A DNA stretch of 64,000 nucleotides from an uncultured Sulfurovum sp. (GTDB lineage Bacteria > Campylobacterota > Campylobacteria > Campylobacterales > Sulfurovaceae). Below, piece after piece: positions 1 to 6,904 of this stretch. How positions within the stretch are numbered: position 1 is the first letter of the stretch; the number at the start of each line of letters is the position of its first letter. The notes under the pieces were generated by a model. It worked only from the letters and a program-made list of their open reading frames with translations, did no database searches and was not told the origin of the DNA. The position numbers and the translations under genes are program-made. The stretch spans positions 1-64,000 of the forward strand of contig CACVAP010000011.1 of the NCBI GenBank assembly GCA_902727895.1, read 5' to 3'.

Positions 1-67
1 TAAAGATCACTCTTTGAACCCTGTTGACTCTCTGACTTAAACGCTAAGTCGTCCCCATTGTTCTTGG
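1..67 (-). promoter_or_regulatory. transcribed leader, probably of an rRNA operon off the left edge
   Basis: Read on the minus strand, this segment lies just downstream of a consensus promoter. It contains a small hairpin (34-39 pairing with 45-50) and ends at the window edge in GTGATCTTTA, which resembles the start of a boxA antitermination element (consensus TGCTCTTTAACA). No open reading frame starts here. The strength of the promoter and the boxA-like end suggest a 16S rRNA leader; the rRNA itself is outside the window, so this is inference. Confidence 0.5.
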
Positions 68-73
68 ACGCGT

Positions 74-102
74 ATTATAGACAATTCACTCTTTGTTGTC
101 AA
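74..102 (-). promoter_or_regulatory. consensus sigma-70 promoter, leftward
   Basis: On the minus strand the -35 hexamer is TTGACA (97-102), the spacer is exactly 17 bases and the -10 hexamer is TATAAT (74-79), a perfect match to the consensus. Transcription should start near position 67 and run off the left edge. Other promoters in this window show only the -10 box, so this one is exceptional and fits a stable-RNA operon. Confidence 0.8.
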
Positions 103-154
103 GGGTTTTTGGGAATTTGTGTGAAATTTGTGTAATTCCTTTTATTTATACATT

Positions 155-991
155 CTAAAAGACAATAGTTTTGTTTCCATGTACAAATACTCTATCATTC
201 AAAACATAGTTCAAAGCCCGAGATAACACGACCTTCTCTACATCTCTTCCTGCTTTTTGCATCTCTCTCCATTCTAAACGGTGATTTACAGGAATCACAT
301 CTTGTGCTATGATTGGACCTTCATCTAAATCGTCTGTAACATAATGAGCAGTTGCCCCGATAATCTTTACGCCTCTTTTATGTGCTTGCTTATATGGGTT
401 AGCACCAATAAATGCTGGTAAAAATGAATGATGTATATTTATAATCTTTCGAGGATAAGCTTGTACAAACTTAGAAGTTAAAATCCTCATGTACTTTGCT
501 AACACTATATAGTCAAATTTTTGTTTATCAATTAACATCATCACTTGTTCTTCATGTTCTTCTCTTGTCATTCCTTCAGCTGGCACTTTAAAGAAAGGAA
601 TATCAAAACGTCTAACCAAATGTTCTAATGTATCATGATTGGCAATAACAGCTTCAATATCTGCATCTAACTCACCGGCTTCATGTCTTACCAATATATC
701 ACCCAAAGCATGAGATTCTTTAGTTGCTAAAATAACAATCTTTTTACGGGTAGGTTCTACAACTAATAAATTTGCATCAGCTGGAATAATTGTTCTTAAC
801 TCATCTTCTAACTCTTGCACCTCAAAATCACCAGTCACAACCGTACGCATAAAAAACTTACCTTGTTCTTTATCTACAAATTCTCTATTGTTTTCTATAT
901 TTAATCCTCTATCATAAAAAATCTTTGAAATTTTATAAACCAAACCTTTGGCGTCATCACAATCAATTAATACTCTTACTTTCTTTTCCAT
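155..991 (-). CDS. purU: formyltetrahydrofolate deformylase PurU
   Basis: Hydrolyses 10-formyltetrahydrofolate to tetrahydrofolate and formate in the cytosol, balancing one-carbon pools and supplying formate. The 278-residue product has an N-terminal ACT domain (about residues 1-80) followed by a formyltransferase-fold domain. The family catalytic residues are visible as NIHHSFLP (N185, H187) and the later DDLDEGPII segment (D223). I chose the ATG at 989-991, because AGGAC lies five bases upstream; an in-frame start 15 bases further up has no such site. A TATAAT box at 1018-1023 is a likely promoter. The gene reads toward the strong leftward promoter at 74-102. The family assignment is firm; the physiological role in this organism is inferred. 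Confidence 0.93.
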   Translation of the reverse strand: MEKKVRVLIDCDDAKGLVYKISKIFYDRGLNIENNREFVDKEQGKFFMRTVVTGDFEVQELEDELRTIIPADANLLVVEPTRKKIVILATKESHALGDILVRHEAGELDADIEAVIANHDTLEHLVRRFDIPFFKVPAEGMTREEHEEQVMMLIDKQKFDYIVLAKYMRILTSKFVQAYPRKIINIHHSFLPAFIGANPYKQAHKRGVKIIGATAHYVTDDLDEGPIIAQDVIPVNHRLEWREMQKAGRDVEKVVLSRALNYVLNDRVFVHGNKTIVF

Positions 992-1001
992 TTTTGTCCT
1001 A

Positions 1002-1023
1002 TACAATATATTGTAAAATTATA
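1002..1023 (-). promoter_or_regulatory. purU promoter with overlapping palindrome
   Basis: A minus-strand TATAAT (1018-1023) sits about 27 bases upstream of the purU start. Immediately downstream is a perfect 14-base palindrome, TACAATATATTGTA (1002-1015), covering the expected transcription start. It could be an operator or simply A/T-rich chance symmetry. Confidence 0.45.
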
Positions 1024-1031
1024 CCAATTTT

Positions 1032-1787
1032 TTAAGCAAGCTTCTTAGATAACACTTCCCATTGTTCTTTTAACTCATTATAACCTGCTTCATATGCCAT
1101 CTCAATTTCTGAAAAATCAAACAAATGCATGTTTGCCACTCCTTTAACTTCAAAAAAAGCATCAGCTAACTTTTTAGCTGGCATAGAATTTGAACGTATC
1201 ATGATAAGAATTGAACGAATGGTTAATGATTTAAAGGAATCCAAATTTTCACCTCTTAAAGGGTTAATATTAATTGCTAAAGACTTTTCATAATACTTCA
1301 CTAATGGCTTAACGGGTAAGTTATCAGAAAAGCCTCCATCTATGTAAGAATTGTCTCCAATTTTCTTGGCACGAAACAAAGGAGTAATAGTAGAAGAAGC
1401 AACCGTATAAGAAACTGGATTTCCCTTACTTATATAATGGCTCTCTCCTGTGTCAATATTTGTCACACAAGTATAGAAAGGAATTTTCAATTCAGAATAA
1501 CATTCTATACCTAACGTCTCTTCTAATTTCTTCTCTAACTTATCCATTTTAAAAAGTCCCGTGTCACCACTTGCCCAAACAAAAAGTTCTTTCTTTTCTA
1601 AAGAGTTCAAAAATGCTAACATATCATCACTCTTTAAACCAGCTGCTAAAAAAAGTCCAACTATGGCTCCAGCACTAGAACCTGACACAGCTGTTACTTC
1701 TACACCCTGCTCTTCTAAAAATTTAATAGCTCCTACATGGGCTGCACCACGAAGCCCACCACCACTTAATGACAATGTAATTTTCAT
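1032..1787 (-). CDS. patatin-like phospholipase (RssA/YlbK-type)
   Basis: A 251-residue cytoplasmic patatin-family acyl hydrolase. Visible family features are the oxyanion loop GGGLRG at residues 9-14, the nucleophile elbow GSSAG at 36-40 with Ser38, and the DGG motif near residue 150 that carries the catalytic Asp of the Ser-Asp dyad. No signal peptide or translocator domain is present, so it belongs to the short bacterial class rather than secreted ExoU-like or autotransported patatins. It follows purU in orientation with a 40-base gap and is divergent from the DUF6172 gene. Substrate is unknown; a lysophospholipase or lipid-turnover role is the usual expectation. Confidence 0.88.
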   Translation of the reverse strand: MKITLSLSGGGLRGAAHVGAIKFLEEQGVEVTAVSGSSAGAIVGLFLAAGLKSDDMLAFLNSLEKKELFVWASGDTGLFKMDKLEKKLEETLGIECYSELKIPFYTCVTNIDTGESHYISKGNPVSYTVASSTITPLFRAKKIGDNSYIDGGFSDNLPVKPLVKYYEKSLAININPLRGENLDSFKSLTIRSILIMIRSNSMPAKKLADAFFEVKGVANMHLFDFSEIEMAYEAGYNELKEQWEVLSKKLA

Positions 1788-1803
1788 CTATACTCTTTTC
1801 TAG

Positions 1804-1809
1804 TATAAT
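1804..1809 (+). promoter_or_regulatory. -10 box upstream of the DUF6172 gene
   Basis: TATAAT in the context TAGTATAATACC, 28 bases before the start codon at 1838. No clear -35 hexamer is visible, which is usual for Campylobacterota promoters. Confidence 0.45.
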
Positions 1810-1837
1810 ACCTAAAATTAAATCCGAATGGAAAAAT

Positions 1838-2146
1838 ATGAAAAAAGTATTTCAAATACAACAAGACCGACTTAAACCTGACAGAGCTGTTGATGCTATC
1901 AAAAATGAATTACGTAAATATGCAAAGCGTGAGAAGAAAAAAGATTTACCTAATAAGAAAACAATGTATTGGGATTTTGACTGTAAGTTTGGAAAAACTG
2001 CTGAGCTTGCAACTGCATGTACTTTTGAAGAAGTTTCAACAAAACTAAATTCAGTAGTGGAAGATGAATGGAAAGAGTGTTACATAGAGGTTATGGCAAA
2101 AGCTGTAGATAAACCTATAAAAGAGGAAGATGAAGAAAAAGAGTAA
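1838..2146 (+). CDS. DUF6172 family protein
   Basis: A small, highly charged cytosolic protein of 102 residues without signal peptide or membrane segment. The pattern of an N-terminal MKKVF, a basic KYAKREKKK segment and the central YWDFDCKFG motif matches what I recall of DUF6172, a family of unknown function about 100 residues long in Proteobacteria and Campylobacterota. The C terminus is acidic (EEDEEKE). It stands alone on the plus strand between two minus-strand units, with its own TATAAT box and a hairpin downstream. No function can be assigned. Confidence 0.75.
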   Translation: MKKVFQIQQDRLKPDRAVDAIKNELRKYAKREKKKDLPNKKTMYWDFDCKFGKTAELATACTFEEVSTKLNSVVEDEWKECYIEVMAKAVDKPIKEEDEEKE

Positions 2147-2153
2147 AAATACT

Positions 2154-2172
2154 CCCTTCGACTTCGCTGAGG
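2154..2172. repeat. CTTCGACTTCGCTGAG-type palindromic repeat
   Basis: CCCTTCGACTTCGCTGAGG is an imperfect palindrome closely resembling a short intergenic repeat (CCTTCGACTTCGCTCAGG) seen between convergent genes in many bacterial genomes. Here it lies between DUF6172 and leuB, just before a hairpin. Only one copy was noticed in this window. Confidence 0.5.
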
Positions 2173-2173
2173 A

Positions 2174-2199
2174 TACGTTTCTAATTATTTAGAAACGTA
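2174..2199. terminator. hairpin between convergent DUF6172 and leuB
   Basis: An 11-base-pair perfect stem (2174-2184 with 2189-2199) closed by a TTAT loop, sitting between the stop codons of two convergent genes. The U-tract is weak on both sides, so this is a probable bidirectional terminator rather than a textbook one. Confidence 0.6.
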
Positions 2200-2200
2200 C

Positions 2201-3271
2201 TTACTTTGAAACATACTTTGCAATAATATCACCCATCTGAGAACAAGACAATACTTCTTTAGCATCATAAGCACCAAGATCTCCTGTACGATAACCTTTA
2301 GACAACGCTTTCTTAATAGCATCATCGACTTTATTGGCAGCTTCTTCTTCACCCAATGCATAACGTAACATCATAGACGCAGATGAAATAGTCGCTAATG
2401 GATTCGCAATTCCTTGACCAGCAATATCTGGAGCAGAACCGTGAATTGGTTCATAAAGACCAACACCTTTTCCTGTACTAGCCGATGGAAGTAGTCCAAT
2501 TGAACCACTTAACATTGAAGCAGCATCTGAAAGAATATCACCAAAAATATTTCCAGTTAAAATAACATCAAATTGTTTTGGCTCACGAATCAATTGCATA
2601 GCAGCATTGTCAACATACATGTGTGTTAATTCAACTTCAGGATACTCTTCAGCAACTTCGATTACTGTTTCTCTCCAAAATTGACTTACTTCAAGTACAT
2701 TTGCTTTATCTACTGAACAAACTCTTTTATTACGCTTCATCGCAATCTCAAAAGCAACATGTGCAATTCTTACTACTTCATCACGTGTATAGATCATGGT
2801 ATTGTAAGCTTTGTCTTCAAGAAGTTCTCTTGGCTGACCAAAGTAAAGACCACCTGTCAATTCACGTACAACCATTATGTCAACACCTTTAACCACATCT
2901 GGTTTTAGAGTTGAAGCATTTACAAGCTCGTCATAAACAATAGCAGGACGAAGATTGGCAAATGTTCCCATCTCTTTTCTAATGGCTAACAATCCAGACT
3001 CTGGACGTAAGTGACGTTCAACACCATCCCACTTTGGTCCACCAATGGCACCAAAAAGTACAGCATCTGACTTTTTTACACCCTGAATGGTTTCATCTGG
3101 TAAAGGCACACCCGTAACATCCAGTGCTGCACCACCCATAAGAAATTCATCATACTCTAAGTTGAAATCCATGTTTGCTGATAAAGCATCTAATACTTTT
3201 ACAGCTTCATCAATAATTTCTGGACCAATTCCATCACCTTTAATAACAGCAATTTTATAATTTCTAGTCAT
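2201..3271 (-). CDS. leuB: 3-isopropylmalate dehydrogenase
   Basis: Oxidises and decarboxylates 3-isopropylmalate with NAD+ in leucine biosynthesis. The 356-residue product begins with the typical [14 protein letters not shown] nucleotide-binding segment and carries the family metal/substrate segments GAIGGPKWD, the VRELTGG(L)YFG stretch and the late [14 protein letters not shown] and [15 protein letters not shown] motifs. The start was placed at the ATG at 3269-3271, which overlaps the end of leuD by eight bases; a longer reading frame inside leuD has no homologous residues. The overlap implies translational coupling with leuD. leuA and leuC are not in the window. Confidence 0.95.
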   Translation of the reverse strand: MTRNYKIAVIKGDGIGPEIIDEAVKVLDALSANMDFNLEYDEFLMGGAALDVTGVPLPDETIQGVKKSDAVLFGAIGGPKWDGVERHLRPESGLLAIRKEMGTFANLRPAIVYDELVNASTLKPDVVKGVDIMVVRELTGGLYFGQPRELLEDKAYNTMIYTRDEVVRIAHVAFEIAMKRNKRVCSVDKANVLEVSQFWRETVIEVAEEYPEVELTHMYVDNAAMQLIREPKQFDVILTGNIFGDILSDAASMLSGSIGLLPSASTGKGVGLYEPIHGSAPDIAGQGIANPLATISSASMMLRYALGEEEAANKVDDAIKKALSKGYRTGDLGAYDAKEVLSCSQMGDIIAKYVSK

Positions 3272-3767
3272 CTTTAGCCTTACCTTCTGCAATTTCTTTT
3301 TTGGCAAATGCAATTAATCCACCAGCATCAACTAACTCTTGCATAAACTCAGGAATAGGAGAAAACTTATAAGTCTTCGCTTGAGTAATATTAATTACTT
3401 CCCCTTTAGCCATGTCAACTTTAACGGTGTCACCTTCATCAATTTCAGCTGACTCTTCAAGCTCAAAAATCGGTAAACCCATGTTAAATGCATTACGGTA
3501 AAAGATTCTCGCAAATGTTGGTGCAATAATAGCAGCAACTCCAGCAGATTTTAGTGCAATTGGTGCATGTTCACGACTTGAACCACAACCAAAGTTTTCA
3601 CCAGCAACAATGATGTCACCTTCAGTCATTTTACTTACAAACTCAGGGTCTGCATCTTCCATTACATGTTTCGCCAATTCACTTGGTTCACTAGTGTTAA
3701 GATATCTAGCAGCAATAATTAAATCGGTATCAATATGATCACCGAATTTCCAAACTTTACCTTGCAA
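3264..3767 (-). CDS. leuD: 3-isopropylmalate dehydratase small subunit
   Basis: Small subunit of isopropylmalate isomerase, which with LeuC interconverts 2- and 3-isopropylmalate. The 167-residue length and the sequence [15 protein letters not shown] and [11 protein letters not shown] (substrate-binding loop) identify the short LeuD/homoaconitase-type subunit. The start codon is TTG (3765-3767), supported by AAAGGA five bases upstream. It overlaps leuB by eight bases and is preceded by a TATAAT box at 3820-3825, so leuD-leuB form one unit. LeuC must be encoded elsewhere. Confidence 0.93.
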   Translation of the reverse strand: MQGKVWKFGDHIDTDLIIAARYLNTSEPSELAKHVMEDADPEFVSKMTEGDIIVAGENFGCGSSREHAPIALKSAGVAAIIAPTFARIFYRNAFNMGLPIFELEESAEIDEGDTVKVDMAKGEVINITQAKTYKFSPIPEFMQELVDAGGLIAFAKKEIAEGKAKDD

Positions 3768-3819
3768 GGTCGTCCTTTAATGTACGAAGAGAAAAATAGC
3801 TCCGTGAAATATAGTCGGA

Positions 3820-3825
3820 ATTATA
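3820..3825 (-). promoter_or_regulatory. -10 box upstream of leuD
   Basis: Minus-strand TATAAT in the context GGCTATAATTCCG, about 53 bases before the leuD TTG start. No strong -35 is visible. Confidence 0.5.
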
Positions 3826-3869
3826 GCCAAGAAGCTCTAAAAACGCAATGAGTCTAAGATGAAGCTAAA

Positions 3870-4685
3870 CTAGTAGGTTTCAAGCCTCGCATCAAACTTA
3901 CGCACTTCACCATTATCATAGATTTTAATCTTCTCTGCCTTAACAGATCGACCAGCTTCATCGAGTTCAAAGACTACTATTTGGAAAATACTTTTACATT
4001 TTTTCGCAATGTCAAAATGCCCACTAATACCTGTTAAGAAACGGTTCAAGGGAACATCTTTTTGCATACCAATCACCCCATCACGGCATCCTGTGAGTCC
4101 TACATCTGAAACATAACAACAACCATCTACTATCATAAGGTCATCTGTACCCACATGGGTATGCGTTCCAAACAAAGCAGAGATACGACTTTTCAAAATA
4201 TGCATCATGGCTAATTTCTCACTCGTTGCTTCTGCATGAATATCCACAATAATATGTTTAATACCCTCTTCTTTTAACTCAGTTACCACCTCATCCATCA
4301 TCACAAAAGGGTTGTCTACCATTGGCATTGTGTAATGTCCCATCACATTTATAATGGCAACTTCATGACTTAAAACATTAACTTTTATAAGACCCTCACC
4401 AGGGCTTTTTCGAGGGTAATTAATAGGACGAATGAGTGGATAATCTCTGTAAAGTAAAAAAACTTCTTTTTTATCCCAAGAATGATTTCCCCCTGTCATC
4501 ACATCAATCCCATAACTCAAAAGCTCTTCACAGTTCTTCTTTGTCAGTCCAAAACCATGTGACGCATTTTCATAATTTGCAATCACTAAATCTAAACCAT
4601 ACTCTTCACGAAGTTTAGGTAAATGTTGCCCAATAATATCACGTCCAGGTTTACCAACAATGTCACCAATAAATGCTACTTTCAT
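3870..4685 (-). CDS. ymdB: YmdB-family metallophosphoesterase
   Basis: A 271-residue protein of the TIGR00282/YmdB family of dinuclear-metal phosphodiesterases, shown in Bacillus to hydrolyse 2',3'-cyclic nucleotides. The metal-ligand motifs are visible: FIGDIVGKPGR at the N terminus, ANYENASHGFG, TGGNHSWD, DIHAEATSEK and FGTHTHVGTDD. Length matches the family. It is cytosolic with no signal sequence. It is followed closely by two small membrane protein genes in the same direction (gaps of 4 and 26 bases), so the three may be cotranscribed. The family is firm; the substrate here is unknown. Confidence 0.9.
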   Translation of the reverse strand: MKVAFIGDIVGKPGRDIIGQHLPKLREEYGLDLVIANYENASHGFGLTKKNCEELLSYGIDVMTGGNHSWDKKEVFLLYRDYPLIRPINYPRKSPGEGLIKVNVLSHEVAIINVMGHYTMPMVDNPFVMMDEVVTELKEEGIKHIIVDIHAEATSEKLAMMHILKSRISALFGTHTHVGTDDLMIVDGCCYVSDVGLTGCRDGVIGMQKDVPLNRFLTGISGHFDIAKKCKSIFQIVVFELDEAGRSVKAEKIKIYDNGEVRKFDARLETY

Positions 4686-4689
4686 CTAT

Positions 4690-4944
4690 CTACTTTTTCT
4701 CATCACAGATCATTGTGTCATGTCCACAAGTTCTACATTTTGAACGTACGGTAAAGATATACCAACCATTTTTATCTTTTAAAATGGGTGTTTTACATTC
4801 ATAACATACCATTTTACTTTGTACAATAGCAGCTACCATTGCTGGAATAAAATAGTAAACATTTTCAAAAAAAATCGCAAAAATAACCAATGTTCCTACA
4901 ATGACAGAAAGCAACATGTATTTTACAAATGAGGATAAACACAT
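4690..4944 (-). CDS. small membrane protein with zinc-ribbon-like cysteines
   Basis: An 84-residue protein I do not recognise. Residues about 8-43 form two hydrophobic segments, followed by a C-terminal domain with CYEC and CRTC pairs, a likely four-cysteine zinc ribbon on the cytoplasmic side. It lies four bases upstream of ymdB's start on the same strand, which suggests cotranscription. The ribosome-binding site is weak. Function unknown. Confidence 0.7.
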   Translation of the reverse strand: MCLSSFVKYMLLSVIVGTLVIFAIFFENVYYFIPAMVAAIVQSKMVCYECKTPILKDKNGWYIFTVRSKCRTCGHDTMICDEKK

Positions 4945-4970
4945 AAAAAAAGACCCTTAAAGTTATAAAT

Positions 4971-5411
4971 CTACGACTTTAAACTTGCTATATGTGAACC
5001 GATACGCCAATAGAGCAAAATTTCAAAAATCATTGCCACGATTATAGCATTTTTAGCAGAGAAAAGTTCTTCAACCCCAAAAAGAGAAGTCATCACATAA
5101 AGATTTAACATTCCTATGCTCATAAAAAAGAGTGAACGTAATAAAAAAACCCATCCTACTGAAGTAAAATCTTTGATAAAAAATGCTTTCCTTTTACTGT
5201 TATAGTAAGCATAAGCTATTCCTAAAAACGAAATAACAACTTGAAGCACAACCATCTCAATGTTCCATAAACTGTGTATCTGAATAATAGATTGAATAAG
5301 TAACAGTATATAAAGGGCTAAGAAAAGTGTTAAGTAAAGAATATAATCTTTACTGCTCACCCTCTCCTCTTGTATGTCTTTTTTTAGATTCTTAATTTTC
5401 CATAAGTACAT
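4971..5411 (-). CDS. four-helix integral membrane protein, unknown
   Basis: 146 residues with a basic, charged N terminus (WKIKNLKKD) followed by about four predicted transmembrane helices starting near residue 25. No motif is recognised. It is the first of a likely three-gene unit with the zinc-ribbon membrane protein and the YmdB-type phosphodiesterase. No function can be given. Confidence 0.65.
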   Translation of the reverse strand: MYLWKIKNLKKDIQEERVSSKDYILYLTLFLALYILLLIQSIIQIHSLWNIEMVVLQVVISFLGIAYAYYNSKRKAFFIKDFTSVGWVFLLRSLFFMSIGMLNLYVMTSLFGVEELFSAKNAIIVAMIFEILLYWRIGSHIASLKS

Positions 5412-5457
5412 GTTTTTCTTCTATTCTCCCAAATTATTTTTCCAATCACTAAAACTT

Positions 5458-6657
5458 CTAATACAAAAAACCAAATAACCAAAGAGGTATCTTATTAGGA
5501 TTTTCTGTACTATCAGTATCTATAACTAAATAAGCATTCTCTACATCTTCTATCTGTTTAAATCCTTTACTCTCTCCACCTACTTCAAAAGTATATTTAC
5601 CATCAACTAAAAAATCTCCTTTAGCAGGAACTTCAAGCTGATATAAATGTTTAACCTGTGAAACAAAAAATGTTTCACGTATGGTTCCTACTTTTGACTC
5701 GTTCGCAAAAATATAAAAAATATTTGTGTTATTTAAATAAAGCTTTTCAGGTTTTGAAAGTTTACTAATCCCTTTTTTACTACTTCCCACAATATTAAGC
5801 AATCCCCCTTTATCAAGATTGGTTAAATAACTATAAAGTGTATTTCGACTTACTTCTATGTTCGTAGCTACTTTAGTAATGTTTAGTTCAAAGGGGTTAG
5901 ACTCACTAATAACCATAAGTAACTTTTTCAACTTATCCGTAAAGCTCTGTTTCACCAAACCTAAATTTACCAAATCAATATCAATGGTTTGATTTACCAC
6001 AGCATTTAATAAACGTAAATATTGGTTTTGGTCTCTAAAGTAAAAAGGATAATACCCATACGTCAAATACTCTTCAAAATGTTCAAGAGGTAAAAATTTA
6101 TCTTCTAACTCATCTACTATTTGGGTACTCTTTTCTACTAACTCTTCTAAACTATAGTGTGGTAATTCTACATTGAGTTTTAACTCTAAAAACTCCCTAT
6201 AAGAAAGACCATTCATCCCATACAAAACCACACGCCGACTCAAATCAGCTTGGGCATTATAAATAGAGATGGCACATGAGCCAGTAAAAATGACTTTAAT
6301 TTTAGGATAAAAGTCATAAACAGCTTTCAAATCAATAGCAAATGCTTTATATTTATGTATCTCATCTATTATAAGATATTCCCCACCTATCTTAGAAAAA
6401 GCTTCGGCAAGGTCTATAAGTTTTATTTCTATATTACTAGGATAGTCATAAGAGAAATAGAGACTTTTATAAGAATCTATCTCTTCTTTGAGTGCTTTAA
6501 TATACTGTAAAAGTAATGTTGTCTTCCCTACACCCCTAGCCCCAACAATACCTATCATCTGTGAGTTAAAATCTATTGCATGGTAAAGATAACGTTTATA
6601 GTCACTGGGTACTTCTTTGAGTATTCTTTTTTCTAGTTTTCTTATATTAGTTAACAT
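5458..6657 (-). CDS. AAA_14/DUF4143-type ATPase
   Basis: A 399-residue cytosolic ATPase. The N-terminal AAA domain carries Walker A GARGVGKTTLL and Walker B-like YLIIDEIHKY followed by a sensor-like VIFTGSCA; a winged-helix region follows around residues 240-300, with a C-terminal nuclease-like or DUF4143-type fold ending in WLFGFLY. Such proteins are common, often mobile, stand-alone genes in Campylobacterota and Bacteroidota and their role is uncertain. A perfect 19-base inverted repeat lies just upstream and may be its operator. It borders the accessory island. Confidence 0.8.
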   Translation of the reverse strand: MLTNIRKLEKRILKEVPSDYKRYLYHAIDFNSQMIGIVGARGVGKTTLLLQYIKALKEEIDSYKSLYFSYDYPSNIEIKLIDLAEAFSKIGGEYLIIDEIHKYKAFAIDLKAVYDFYPKIKVIFTGSCAISIYNAQADLSRRVVLYGMNGLSYREFLELKLNVELPHYSLEELVEKSTQIVDELEDKFLPLEHFEEYLTYGYYPFYFRDQNQYLRLLNAVVNQTIDIDLVNLGLVKQSFTDKLKKLLMVISESNPFELNITKVATNIEVSRNTLYSYLTNLDKGGLLNIVGSSKKGISKLSKPEKLYLNNTNIFYIFANESKVGTIRETFFVSQVKHLYQLEVPAKGDFLVDGKYTFEVGGESKGFKQIEDVENAYLVIDTDSTENPNKIPLWLFGFLY

Positions 6658-6670
6658 TTTATATCCATTT

Positions 6671-6689
6671 TGTTAATTAGTAATTAACA
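6671..6689. promoter_or_regulatory. perfect inverted repeat upstream of the AAA ATPase gene
   Basis: TGTTAATTA-G-TAATTAACA, nine-base arms around a single central base, 13 to 32 bases upstream of the ATPase start codon. Position and symmetry suit a repressor-binding site; it could also be a hairpin ending transcription from the island. A/T composition makes chance symmetry easier. Confidence 0.4.
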
Positions 6690-6705
6690 GTATAGCTTAC
6701 TTTAT

Positions 6706-6852
6706 TTAACTCTCTACAATAGCAAGTATACTTTTGATTGGCTCTCCAGTATCTTTAATCAAAATGGCTTCCCAAAAATCAGAGTTCTTAGTTTTATCAG
6801 ATTGATTATAATTAGAATCATAGAAGTTTTTCAATAGTCTTCTAACTTTATT
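6706..6852 (-). pseudogene. C-terminal remnant of an unidentified gene
   Basis: An open minus-strand frame of 49 codons without a start codon runs to a TAA at 6706-6708. It encodes a protein-like sequence with segments RRLLKNFYDSNY, SDFWEAILIKDTG and ending in SILAIVES. The composition is unlike the neighbouring non-coding A/T runs and reads as a real C terminus, preceded by in-frame stops. It sits directly downstream of the ATPase gene of the island, so it may be the remains of a further island gene. I do not recognise the family. Confidence 0.4.
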
Positions 6853-6904
6853 TTAAATTTAAATGTTTAAGATGATCTTTTTATCTAACCCTATCAATTC
6901 AACA

